Shown here: piece after piece, positions 1-6,624 of the stretch
How positions within the stretch are numbered: the stretch's first letter is position 1
How the letters are laid out: each line of letters begins with the position of its first letter
Origin: Ruminococcus sp.
GTDB lineage: Bacteria > Bacillota > Clostridia > Oscillospirales > Ruminococcaceae
Direction: 5' to 3'
DNA: 6,805 nt
NCBI GenBank assembly: GCA_014799765.1
Contig: JAAVHK010000116.1
Span: forward strand, 1-6,805
Made by a program: the position numbers and the translations under genes
Notes under the pieces: generated by a model
Told to the model about the DNA's origin: nothing
Databases searched by the model: none
Seen by the model: only the letters and a program-made list of their open reading frames with translations

Positions 1-198
1 AGTATCGGCAGGACAGTTAAATTTTTCGTGATAGCCAAGCGGTTTTAAACTATTCTGATATACTGGAATTTCACCATCTTTTTTTAACTGTTCTCTCACT
101 ACCCTTATACCTCTTGAAACAGTCGCTATATCACCGATTTTTACATATTCTACACCGTCGGTGCAGAGTCCATTTATTAAATCATTCAGTTTACTCAT
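1..198 (-). CDS. hsdS: Type I restriction-modification specificity subunit HsdS, N-terminal part (truncated by window edge)
   Basis: HsdS is the DNA-recognition subunit of type I restriction-modification enzymes. It carries two target recognition domains (TRDs) and docks HsdM, and HsdR when present, onto DNA. Only the first 66 codons are visible, reading leftward from an ATG at 198-196 and open to the edge. The opening MSKLNDLINGLCTDGVEYVK resembles the common Firmicutes HsdS start (SKL..LI..LCPDGVEY). A TRD1-like segment follows, with VSRGIRVV at residues 28-35 and IPVYQNSLKPLGYHEKFN at 44-61. The start is supported by GAGGAG at 214-209, ten bases upstream, and by an extended -10 promoter. 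The homologous gene at the right edge starts at the same methionine and differs at four of 61 residues (10, 13, 23, 36). Whether the gene is full length, and whether hsdM/hsdR are adjacent, cannot be seen. A fused type IIG/BcgI-like S subunit is a less likely alternative. Confidence 0.82.
   Translation of the reverse strand, partial: MSKLNDLINGLCTDGVEYVKIGDIATVSRGIRVVREQLKKDGEIPVYQNSLKPLGYHEKFNCPADT
14..198 (-). repeat. Left arm of a long inverted repeat (5' part of hsdS)
   Basis: The reverse complement of this stretch aligns without gaps to 6621-6805, with 11 mismatches in 185 bases (about 94% identity by hand alignment). Mismatches are confined to the start-codon-proximal part. Positions 14-92 are identical to the last 79 bases of the window. 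Similarity stops at the ATG: the bases upstream of the two start codons share only a GGAG-type ribosome binding site. The arm probably continues past position 14, but its partner is cut off by the right edge. Confidence 0.95.
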
Positions 199-208
199 AG
201 TGTTTCTA

Positions 209-265
209 CTCCTCAAAAAAGGTATATTTCAATTATACCACATTCTTACATTACAGTAAAGTCAA
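209..265 (-). promoter_or_regulatory. Promoter and ribosome binding site for the left hsdS
   Basis: Read on the minus strand, there is a perfect TATAAT at 237-232 preceded by TGG, which makes an extended -10 element (TGnTATAAT). A weak -35 (TTTACT, 260-255) lies 17 bases upstream. A better-looking TTGACT at 265-260 is 22 bases away, too far for normal sigma-A spacing. The extended -10 may compensate for the weak -35. The ribosome binding site GAGGAG is at 214-209, ten bases before the ATG. This copy of hsdS therefore has its own promoter, unlike the right copy. Confidence 0.6.
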
Positions 266-315
266 AAGAACATATTTTCTTTATTTAATTTATTCCGTGC
301 TTTTAAAATCGGGTA

Positions 316-344
316 TTGACAAAACTGTTTCTTTGTTGTAAAAT
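316..344 (+). promoter_or_regulatory. Sigma-A type promoter of secA
   Basis: A perfect -35 TTGACA at 316-321 is separated by exactly 17 bases from a -10 TAAAAT at 339-344, a five-of-six match to TATAAT. Transcription would start near 350, giving a leader of about 45 bases. The promoter is divergent from the left hsdS promoter and about 50 bases from its -35 region, so the two could interfere or share control. It is the strongest-looking promoter in the window, consistent with an essential export gene. Confidence 0.75.
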
Positions 345-352
345 ATATTATA

Positions 353-364
353 TGTATTCATACA
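353..364 (+). other. Small palindrome at the predicted secA transcription start
   Basis: TGTAT-tc-ATACA forms a perfect five-base inverted repeat a few bases downstream of the predicted secA transcription start. Its position would suit an operator or a minor RNA hairpin in the leader. It is short and lies in AT-rich DNA, so chance is a fair explanation, and no known regulator is recognised. Confidence 0.2.
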
Positions 365-394
365 GGACTATAAATTGTAAAGGCGGTAAATAAA

Positions 395-3148
395 ATGGGT
401 TTTTTTCAGAACATTTTCGGTGCTAATGCTTATTCAAACAGGGAACTTAAACGCATCGAACCTATAAAAAATAAAGTCCTCGCACTTGAGGAGGAATACG
501 GAAAACTTTCTGACGCTGAACTCAAAGGCAAAACACAGGAATTTAAAGACAGGCTCGCTTCCGGTGAAAGTCTTGACAGCATGATGGCGGAGGCACTCGC
601 CACTGTCCGTGAGGGTGCGTGGCGTGTACTCGAAAAAAAGCCGTATCCGGTACAGATTATAGGTGCAATAGTCTTACATCAGGGACGTATTGCCGAAATG
701 CGTACCGGTGAAGGTAAAACACTCGTTGCGTGTGTAGCCTCGTATCTCAACGCCCTGACCGGTCTTGGCGTACACGTCGTAACGGTAAACGACTATCTCG
801 CAAAGACACAAGCCGAAGAAATGGGTAAAGTTTTACGTTGGTTAGGTCTTACAGTAGGTTGTATTCTGCACGGTCTCACAAATGAACAACGTCGTGAGGC
901 TTACAACTGTGATGTTACATACGCTACCAACAATGAACTCGGTTTCGATTACCTCCGTGACAACATGGTTACACGTAAAGAAGAACGTGTACAGCGTAAA
1001 CCTAATTTCGCAATCGTCGACGAGGTTGACTCAATTCTTATAGATGAAGCCCGTACTCCGTTAATCATTTCCGGTAAGGGCGATAAGTCCACACAACTTT
1101 ATTCCATAGTTGACCGTTTCGCAAAAACTCTTACTTCAACAACCGTAGTTGAAATGGACAGCAAGGAAGACCAGGACGCACTCAACGAAACAGCAGACTA
1201 CATCATTGACGAAAAAGCTAAAACTGCTACCATTACTCAACGTGGTGTCAAGAAAGCTGAACAGGTTTTCAATATCGACAACCTTATGGATTCCGAAAAC
1301 TTAACACTTTTACATCATATCAATCAGGCTATCAAGGCTAACGGTGTCATGAAAAATGATATTGATTACGTCGTAAGAGACGGTGAAATTGTTATTGTTG
1401 ACGAATTCACCGGACGTATGATGGAAGGCAGACGTTTCAATGATGGTCTGCATCAGGCTATCGAGGCTAAAGAGGGCGTAAAAGTCAAGAGCGAATCCAA
1501 AACACTTGCTACAATTACTTTCCAGAATTTCTTCAGACTTTATAACAAACTCTCCGGCATGACAGGTACTGCTATGACCGAAGAAGACGAATTTAAGGAA
1601 ATATACAAACTGGATGTTATTTCAATCCCGACCAACAAGCCTGTTATCCGTATTGACCACAATGACCAGATTTACAGTTCCGAAAAAGGTAAGTATTCCG
1701 CTATAATCGAACAGATTATTGAATGTCATAAAAAAGGACAGCCGATTCTTGTCGGTACTGTATCTATTGAAAAATCGGAACTTCTTTCCGCTATGCTGAA
1801 ACGCAAGGGAATCAAACATAACGTTCTCAACGCCAAACATCACGCTAAAGAAGCTGAAATTGTCGCACAGGCTGGTAAATATGGTTCTGTAACAATCGCT
1901 ACCAATATGGCTGGACGTGGTACTGATATTATGTTAGGCGGTAACGCTGAATTTCTTGCAAGAGCTGAACTCCGTAAACGTGAAATGCCCGAAGAACTCA
2001 TAAACGAGGCTATCGGTTTTGCCGATACCGAAGACCCCGAAGTTATAAAGGCCCGTAAACTCTATCAGGAACTTTTTGACCGTTTCAACAGGGAAGTCAA
2101 GGAAAAAGCCGTTGAAGTACGTGAAGCAGGTGGTCTTTACATACTCGGTACTGAACGCCATGAATCACGCCGGATTGATAACCAGTTACGAGGACGTGCC
2201 GGACGTCAGGGTGACCCCGGGGAAAGCTGTTTCTTCCTTTCGGTAGAAGATGACCTTATGCGAATTTTCGCCGGTGACCGTCTTGAAAATATGATGAAAA
2301 CTCTTAACGTAGAGGAAACTATGCCTATTGAAAGCAAAATGCTTACGAAAATCATTGAATCTTCACAGAAGAAAGTTGAGGGAAATAACTTCAGTATAAG
2401 AAAGAACGTCCTTAATTATGACGATGTTATGAATACTCAGCGTGAAATCATCTATAAACAGCGTTCCGAAGTGCTTGACGGCGAAGACATACATGAAAGT
2501 ATATCCAAAATGATTGAAGACCTTATCAACTCAACTGTAAATACTTATCTCGCCGACGAAGACGAAAGAAACGACTGGAATATGGTAGGTCTTAAGGATT
2601 TCTTCCTTGGCTGGCTTATAGGTCAGGAAGACCTCACTTTCACAGACGAGGAACTTGCTACAGTAACAAAACAGGATATTATTACGGCTCTTCACTCGAA
2701 AGCTACTGAAATATATCAGGCTAAGGAAGAAGAATACGGTAATGACATTATGCGTGAACTCGAAAGAGTTATACTTCTTAAAGTAGTCGATACAAAGTGG
2801 ATGGCTCACATTGACGACATGGAAGAACTCAAAAAGGGCATAAGTCTGCGTTCATACGGTCAGAAAAACCCTGTTATTGAGTACAGATACGAGGGCTTCG
2901 AGATGTTCGATGCTATGGTTGAGTCTATCCGTGAAGATACTATCCGTATGTTACTTACAGTGAAACTCCAGAAAAATCAGACCCCACAGCGTGAACAGGT
3001 TGCCAAGCCTGACGCTCCCAACGCCGGAGCAGGTGACGGAAGTTTTTCCAATACCGCAAAAAAGGATACTATAGGCGATAATGACCCTTGCCCATGTGGT
3101 AGCGGAAAAAAATACAAGAAATGCTGTAAAAACAAGGAAAATAAATAA
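395..3148 (+). CDS. secA: Preprotein translocase ATPase SecA
   Basis: SecA is the cytosolic and peripheral-membrane ATPase that pushes unfolded preproteins through the SecYEG channel. The 917-residue protein is complete and of usual length. Visible landmarks in order: N-terminal DEAD-like motor with Walker A GEGKT (105-109) and Walker B DEVD (209-212) inside IVDEVDSILIDEARTPLI; the preprotein cross-linking region after about residue 225; a second motor domain with TNMAGRGTD (503-511) and the arginine-rich motif QLRGRAGRQGDPG (597-609); helical scaffold and wing; a low-complexity linker near 870-890; and a C-terminal zinc-binding SEC-C motif, CPCGSGKKYKKCC, with cysteines 899, 901, 910 and 911. 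That tail binds zinc and, in other bacteria, phospholipid, SecB or ribosomes. The start is supported by AAGGCGG eight bases upstream and by MGFFQNIFG, a typical SecA opening. It has its own promoter and terminator, so it is probably monocistronic. No defects are seen. Confidence 0.99.
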   Translation: MGFFQNIFGANAYSNRELKRIEPIKNKVLALEEEYGKLSDAELKGKTQEFKDRLASGESLDSMMAEALATVREGAWRVLEKKPYPVQIIGAIVLHQGRIAEMRTGEGKTLVACVASYLNALTGLGVHVVTVNDYLAKTQAEEMGKVLRWLGLTVGCILHGLTNEQRREAYNCDVTYATNNELGFDYLRDNMVTRKEERVQRKPNFAIVDEVDSILIDEARTPLIISGKGDKSTQLYSIVDRFAKTLTSTTVVEMDSKEDQDALNETADYIIDEKAKTATITQRGVKKAEQVFNIDNLMDSENLTLLHHINQAIKANGVMKNDIDYVVRDGEIVIVDEFTGRMMEGRRFNDGLHQAIEAKEGVKVKSESKTLATITFQNFFRLYNKLSGMTGTAMTEEDEFKEIYKLDVISIPTNKPVIRIDHNDQIYSSEKGKYSAIIEQIIECHKKGQPILVGTVSIEKSELLSAMLKRKGIKHNVLNAKHHAKEAEIVAQAGKYGSVTIATNMAGRGTDIMLGGNAEFLARAELRKREMPEELINEAIGFADTEDPEVIKARKLYQELFDRFNREVKEKAVEVREAGGLYILGTERHESRRIDNQLRGRAGRQGDPGESCFFLSVEDDLMRIFAGDRLENMMKTLNVEETMPIESKMLTKIIESSQKKVEGNNFSIRKNVLNYDDVMNTQREIIYKQRSEVLDGEDIHESISKMIEDLINSTVNTYLADEDERNDWNMVGLKDFFLGWLIGQEDLTFTDEELATVTKQDIITALHSKATEIYQAKEEEYGNDIMRELERVILLKVVDTKWMAHIDDMEELKKGISLRSYGQKNPVIEYRYEGFEMFDAMVESIREDTIRMLLTVKLQKNQTPQREQVAKPDAPNAGAGDGSFSNTAKKDTIGDNDPCPCGSGKKYKKCCKNKENK

Positions 3149-3157
3149 AATCATATC

Positions 3158-3187
3158 GGGGCGGAGTTTTTTTCCGTCCCTTGTTTT
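3158..3187 (+). terminator. Rho-independent terminator of secA
   Basis: Ten bases after the secA stop, GGGGCGGA (3158-3165) pairs with TCCGTCCC (3173-3180), giving an eight-base stem with one G-U wobble and a seven-base T-rich loop, followed by the T-rich tail TTGTTTT. The reverse strand lacks a T tail, so it should act only on rightward transcription. It separates secA from the downstream cluster, though partial read-through is possible because no convincing promoter is seen before the next gene. Confidence 0.85.
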
Positions 3188-3229
3188 AAGGAAACAGTGT
3201 TAAAACAGAAACATATATGAGGTGATTTT

Positions 3230-3709
3230 ATGGCTTTTATTAATTGTAAATTAACAGAACAAGATAAAGATAAATTAGCTCTTCTTAATCTTAAAAATCC
3301 CTTATTTCCCAAAAAACAGATTGAACTAAATAAATTATCTAATCAGACTTTTGATAAAGAACAAGACGCAAGATTATTAATTATCAGACCCGAAATTATA
3401 TGGCCAATGGTAGCTATATTTTTGTGGAAAGAAAATGTATGTGAAATATATGCTCATGATATTATAGATTATGAAATAGATGAAATAAATTTGAAAGCAA
3501 TAATTACTCTAAAATGGAAGATTGATAAGATTAATATACCCGAATGTTTGAAAAATCAAAAAGATGAACTTTTAGAATTGATAAAAGAATCTTTGATTGT
3601 CAGGGGTAAAAAAATAAATTGTTTGGAGGATATAGAAAACAAATATTTTCCTTTTTCTGTTCAATGTAATACTGTTTTTGAAGGCAAATCAGAACTTATA
3701 TTTTATTAA
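3230..3709 (+). CDS. AT-rich gene of unknown function, 159 residues
   Basis: I do not recognise this protein. It is a soluble-looking, Lys/Asp/Glu/Ile-rich product with no signal peptide. Its one strongly hydrophobic stretch (about residues 49-66, LLIIRPEIIWPMVAIFLW) contains Arg and Glu and looks more like buried strands than a membrane helix. Residues 72-104 look beta-rich and 107-124 look helical. The start is supported by GAGGTGA just upstream of ATG 3230. Hand counting gives about 25% GC, against roughly 42-45% in secA, hslO and hflX, with A/T-ending codons and frequent AAA/AAT/ATA/TTA. It sits alone between the secA terminator and the methyltransferase, 13 bases before the latter's start. 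Composition and position suggest an acquired gene; a small immunity or defence-associated role is possible but nothing in the sequence demonstrates it. Expression may depend on read-through or an unrecognised promoter. Confidence 0.75.
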   Translation: MAFINCKLTEQDKDKLALLNLKNPLFPKKQIELNKLSNQTFDKEQDARLLIIRPEIIWPMVAIFLWKENVCEIYAHDIIDYEIDEINLKAIITLKWKIDKINIPECLKNQKDELLELIKESLIVRGKKINCLEDIENKYFPFSVQCNTVFEGKSELIFY

Positions 3710-3722
3710 CGGAGGTGATTAA

Positions 3723-4490
3723 ATGAGCGGTTACAATGTTTTTGCACGCTACTATGACGAACTCACGACAAATATAGACTACAGAAAACGTGCGGAATAT
3801 TTCAATGAAATAATTAAAAAATTCAAGACTACTGACGGAAATATTCTCCTTGACCTCGCTTGCGGTACAGGTAGTATCTCCGAAGAAATGGCACGGCTTG
3901 GTTACGACGTTATCGGCGTTGACAACTCACAGGAAATGTTAGGTATCGCTCTTGATAAGAAATTCGACAGCGGACTTAATATTCAGTATCTGTGTCAGGA
4001 TATGCGGAATATTGATATGTTCGGTACTATAGATGTTACTATATGTGCTTTAGACAGCATAAATCATCTTTCAGATATTGAAGATATAAAAAAGGTTTTT
4101 CAGAAAATATCTTTGTTTTCGGAATATAAAGGTTTATTCATATTCGATATTAATACAATATATAAACACAGAAATATTTTGGCAGACAATACATTCACGT
4201 ACGAAACAGATAATCTATACTGCATATGGGAAAATTCCCTTAACAAAGATACTAATGAAGTGAAAATGAATCTCGAATTTTTTGAACTCGAAGAAAATGG
4301 TCTTTATTCAAGAAGTTCGGACAGTTTTTCCGAAAAGGCTTATAGTGAGGAAATTATTGACAGTCTTCTTACTGAAAATAATTTCGAGATACTGGCAAAA
4401 TATAGTGATGATACTTTCAATGCACCGGAAGAAACATCACAGAGAATAATTTATGTTGCAAGGTGCAGACTTATGAAAGAAGGTTGTTAA
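3723..4490 (+). CDS. Class I SAM-dependent methyltransferase
   Basis: The 255-residue protein has the Rossmann-fold methyltransferase motifs in order: motif I LLDLACGTG (42-50), which binds S-adenosylmethionine; the acidic end of strand 2 in GVDNS (D67); QDMRNI (92-97), the adenine-binding region; and ALDSINHL (109-116) in the motif IV position. There is no DNA-methyltransferase DPPY/NPPY motif, so a small molecule, RNA or protein substrate is more likely than DNA, but the substrate is not determinable. The start at 3723 is supported by GGAGGTGAT seven bases or so upstream. The stop is one base before the hslO start, which implies co-translation. Base composition falls from about 43% GC in the N-terminal catalytic half to under 30% around 4080-4400, where the lid/substrate domain lies. 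Family-level assignment is firm; function is open. Confidence 0.9.
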   Translation: MSGYNVFARYYDELTTNIDYRKRAEYFNEIIKKFKTTDGNILLDLACGTGSISEEMARLGYDVIGVDNSQEMLGIALDKKFDSGLNIQYLCQDMRNIDMFGTIDVTICALDSINHLSDIEDIKKVFQKISLFSEYKGLFIFDINTIYKHRNILADNTFTYETDNLYCIWENSLNKDTNEVKMNLEFFELEENGLYSRSSDSFSEKAYSEEIIDSLLTENNFEILAKYSDDTFNAPEETSQRIIYVARCRLMKEGC

Positions 4491-4491
4491 A

Positions 4492-5367
4492 ATGGGTAAA
4501 TTATACAGGGTCATAACCGCTGATGGTTCAGCATTTGCTTCTGTCCTCGACGCTAAAGACATTGTTTCTGAAATAGAAAAAATTCATAAGACTTCCGCTG
4601 TAGTGACCGCCGGTTTAGGACGTCTTACTATAGGGGCTTCACTTATGGGATATATGCTGAAAGGTCAGAATGACAGTCTCACACTCCGCATAGACGGCGA
4701 CGGTCAGACAGGTCAGCTTGTAGCGGTTTCCGACAGTATGGGTAATGTGAAAAGTTATGTGAATAATCCGGTTGTTGAAATCCCACTTAATGCACAGGGT
4801 AAACTTGATGTCGGAGGTGCGGTGGGTCATAACGGTACTCTTTCAGTAGTGAAAGACCTCGGACTTAAAGAGCCTTATGTGGGAGTTATTCCGCTTGTGT
4901 CCGGTGAAATCGCTGAGGATATAGCCAATTATTACGCCACAAGCGAACAGATTCCTACAGTATGCAGTTTAGGTGTTCTTGTGAATCCCGATTTGTCTGT
5001 AAAGTCCGCCGGTGGTTTTCTTGTACAGTTACTTCCTTTCGCCGACGAAAAATGCATAGATATTATCGAAAAAAATTTAAGTAAAATGCGTCCGGTATCT
5101 GCAATGCTTGCCGACGGTATAACACCCGAAGAAATCGCAGATATGCTTCTTGACGGTCTCAACCCTGAACCCCTTGACCAGTCGTCACCGGTCTATAAAT
5201 GCGACTGTAGTCGGGAACGTACCGAAAGAGTGTTAATAAGTCTCGGTAAAAAGGAACTCGATTCAATCGCTGATGATAACAAGGATATTTCTATAAACTG
5301 TCATTTCTGTAACAAGGAATACGTCTTTACACCTGATGAAATCAGAAAACTTACAGAAATTCAATGA
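4492..5367 (+). CDS. hslO: Hsp33 redox-regulated chaperonin HslO
   Basis: Hsp33 is a cytosolic holdase chaperone, activated when oxidation and unfolding release zinc from four C-terminal cysteines. The 291-residue protein has family-typical length. The N-terminal domain includes SLTLRIDGDGQTGQL (62-76), VGGAVGHNGTLSVVKDLG (107-124) and PYVGVIPLVSGEIAEDIANY (128-147), followed by the Y-x-SEQ segment YATSEQIPT. The redox switch is intact: CxC at C237 and C239 (KCDCS) and CxxC at C270 and C273 (CHFC). The start one base after the methyltransferase stop is supported by AAGAAGG at 4477-4483. Its stop overlaps the ribosome binding site of hflX. It probably shares a transcript with both neighbours. 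Confidence 0.98.
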   Translation: MGKLYRVITADGSAFASVLDAKDIVSEIEKIHKTSAVVTAGLGRLTIGASLMGYMLKGQNDSLTLRIDGDGQTGQLVAVSDSMGNVKSYVNNPVVEIPLNAQGKLDVGGAVGHNGTLSVVKDLGLKEPYVGVIPLVSGEIAEDIANYYATSEQIPTVCSLGVLVNPDLSVKSAGGFLVQLLPFADEKCIDIIEKNLSKMRPVSAMLADGITPEEIADMLLDGLNPEPLDQSSPVYKCDCSRERTERVLISLGKKELDSIADDNKDISINCHFCNKEYVFTPDEIRKLTEIQ

Positions 5368-5376
5368 GGTGAATTT

Positions 5377-6624
5377 ATGTACGAAAACAAAAATGAGGAT
5401 ATACCGGTAAAAACCGTCCTTGCGTGCGTTGATACCGGCGAATTTGATGCGGAAGTTTCTATAAAGGAACTCAGCGAACTCGCACGCACTGCCAATGCTG
5501 AAGTAGTCGGGGAAATAATTCAGAAAAAACAGTCTTATGACCCTGCTACCTGTATGGGTTCGGGACGACTTGAAGAACTCAGAGAACAACTCACCGTCCT
5601 TGAAGCTGAACTTGTCATTTTTGACCACGAACTTACAGGCGTTCAGGTACGTAATATTGAAAAAATTCTTGAAGTCCGTGTCATTGACCGTACTACACTT
5701 ATACTCGATATTTTCGCACAACGTGCCAGAACCAAAGAGGGTAAGTTACAGGTGGAACTCGCACAGCAGAAATACAGACTTCCTCGCCTGACCGGTATGG
5801 GTACGGAACTTTCAAGACTTGGTGGCGGTATAGGTACAAGAGGTCCAGGTGAAACAAAACTCGAAACAGATAAACGTCATATCCGGAAGAGAATTTCTTA
5901 TCTCGAAAACGAACTCGACGAACTCAAAAAACATCGTGATTTTTCACGCTCCCGACGTAAAAAAGACGGTGTTCTGTGTTGTGCGATAGTCGGTTATACA
6001 AACGTAGGGAAATCTACACTTTTAAATGCCCTTACAGATGCCGGTGTACTCGCTGAAAACAAACTTTTCGCCACTCTCGATATAACATCACGTTCCATAG
6101 AACTCCCTGACGGCAGAAGTATTATGTTAATAGATACAGTCGGACTTATTCGCCGACTTCCGCATAATCTTGTAGAGGCTTTCAAATCTACACTTGAAGA
6201 GGCTTCCTGTGCGGATATAATTCTTAATGTTCAGGATATTTCTTCCCCTGAACGTGAACAACAGGCAGATGTTACACGGTCTTTACTGTCGGAGTTAGGT
6301 TGCGACGGTATACCACAGATAAACGTCATGAACAAGGCGGATATTTCCGGTTATACAGACACTGTTTTTGAAAATGACAATACGGTTTTAATAAGTGCAA
6401 GGGAACAAACCGGTTTCGACAGGTTACTTGAATGTATCATTAAAAATCTTCCGGAGACCTCAAGACGTATGAATTTACTGATTCCGTATGATAAAACAGC
6501 TTTCATAAACAGAATCAGAATCGACGGTAAAATTTTTTCCGAAGAATACAGGGAAAACGGTACTCTTATAGATGCCCTCGTTGATATAAAACTGATAAAA
6601 GAAGCGGAGAATTATTCCCTATGA
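5377..6624 (+). CDS. hflX: Ribosome-associated GTPase HflX
   Basis: HflX binds the 50S subunit and splits stalled or stressed ribosomes; some relatives affect antibiotic tolerance. The 415-residue protein is complete. An N-terminal HflX domain (about 10-165) ends in the glycine-rich GGGIGTRGPGETKLE region (149-163). A charged, probably coiled-coil linker (about 164-197) precedes the GTPase domain: G1 GYTNVGKS (206-213), G2 FATLD with T233, G3 DTVG (253-256), G4 NKAD (319-322) and G5 near SA (340-341). A small C-terminal domain follows. The start is supported by GAGGTGA at 5366-5372, which overlaps the hslO TGA, so translation is likely coupled. The last four bases form ATGA with the start of the right-hand hsdS. 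No defects are seen. Confidence 0.98.
   Translation: MYENKNEDIPVKTVLACVDTGEFDAEVSIKELSELARTANAEVVGEIIQKKQSYDPATCMGSGRLEELREQLTVLEAELVIFDHELTGVQVRNIEKILEVRVIDRTTLILDIFAQRARTKEGKLQVELAQQKYRLPRLTGMGTELSRLGGGIGTRGPGETKLETDKRHIRKRISYLENELDELKKHRDFSRSRRKKDGVLCCAIVGYTNVGKSTLLNALTDAGVLAENKLFATLDITSRSIELPDGRSIMLIDTVGLIRRLPHNLVEAFKSTLEEASCADIILNVQDISSPEREQQADVTRSLLSELGCDGIPQINVMNKADISGYTDTVFENDNTVLISAREQTGFDRLLECIIKNLPETSRRMNLLIPYDKTAFINRIRIDGKIFSEEYRENGTLIDALVDIKLIKEAENYSL

Noticed and set aside
199..394. Riboswitch or structured RNA leader for secA
   Set aside because: The predicted leader is only about 45 bases and contains just one five-base palindrome; no known riboswitch motif and no terminator/antiterminator pair is seen.
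3181..3210. Promoter for the 3230 gene (TG-extended -10-like TAAAAC at 3201-3206)
   Set aside because: There is no acceptable -35 at 16-18 bases upstream and the site overlaps the secA terminator tail; too weak to list.
5263..5721. 152-codon open frame on the minus strand across the hslO/hflX junction, and other antisense frames inside secA, hslO and hflX
   Set aside because: They lie opposite well-conserved genes with recognisable motifs, have no convincing ribosome binding site or domain, and follow from codon bias on the coding strand.
5537..5791. 84-codon plus-strand frame inside hflX
   Set aside because: An out-of-frame shadow of the HflX N-terminal domain, with no recognisable protein features.
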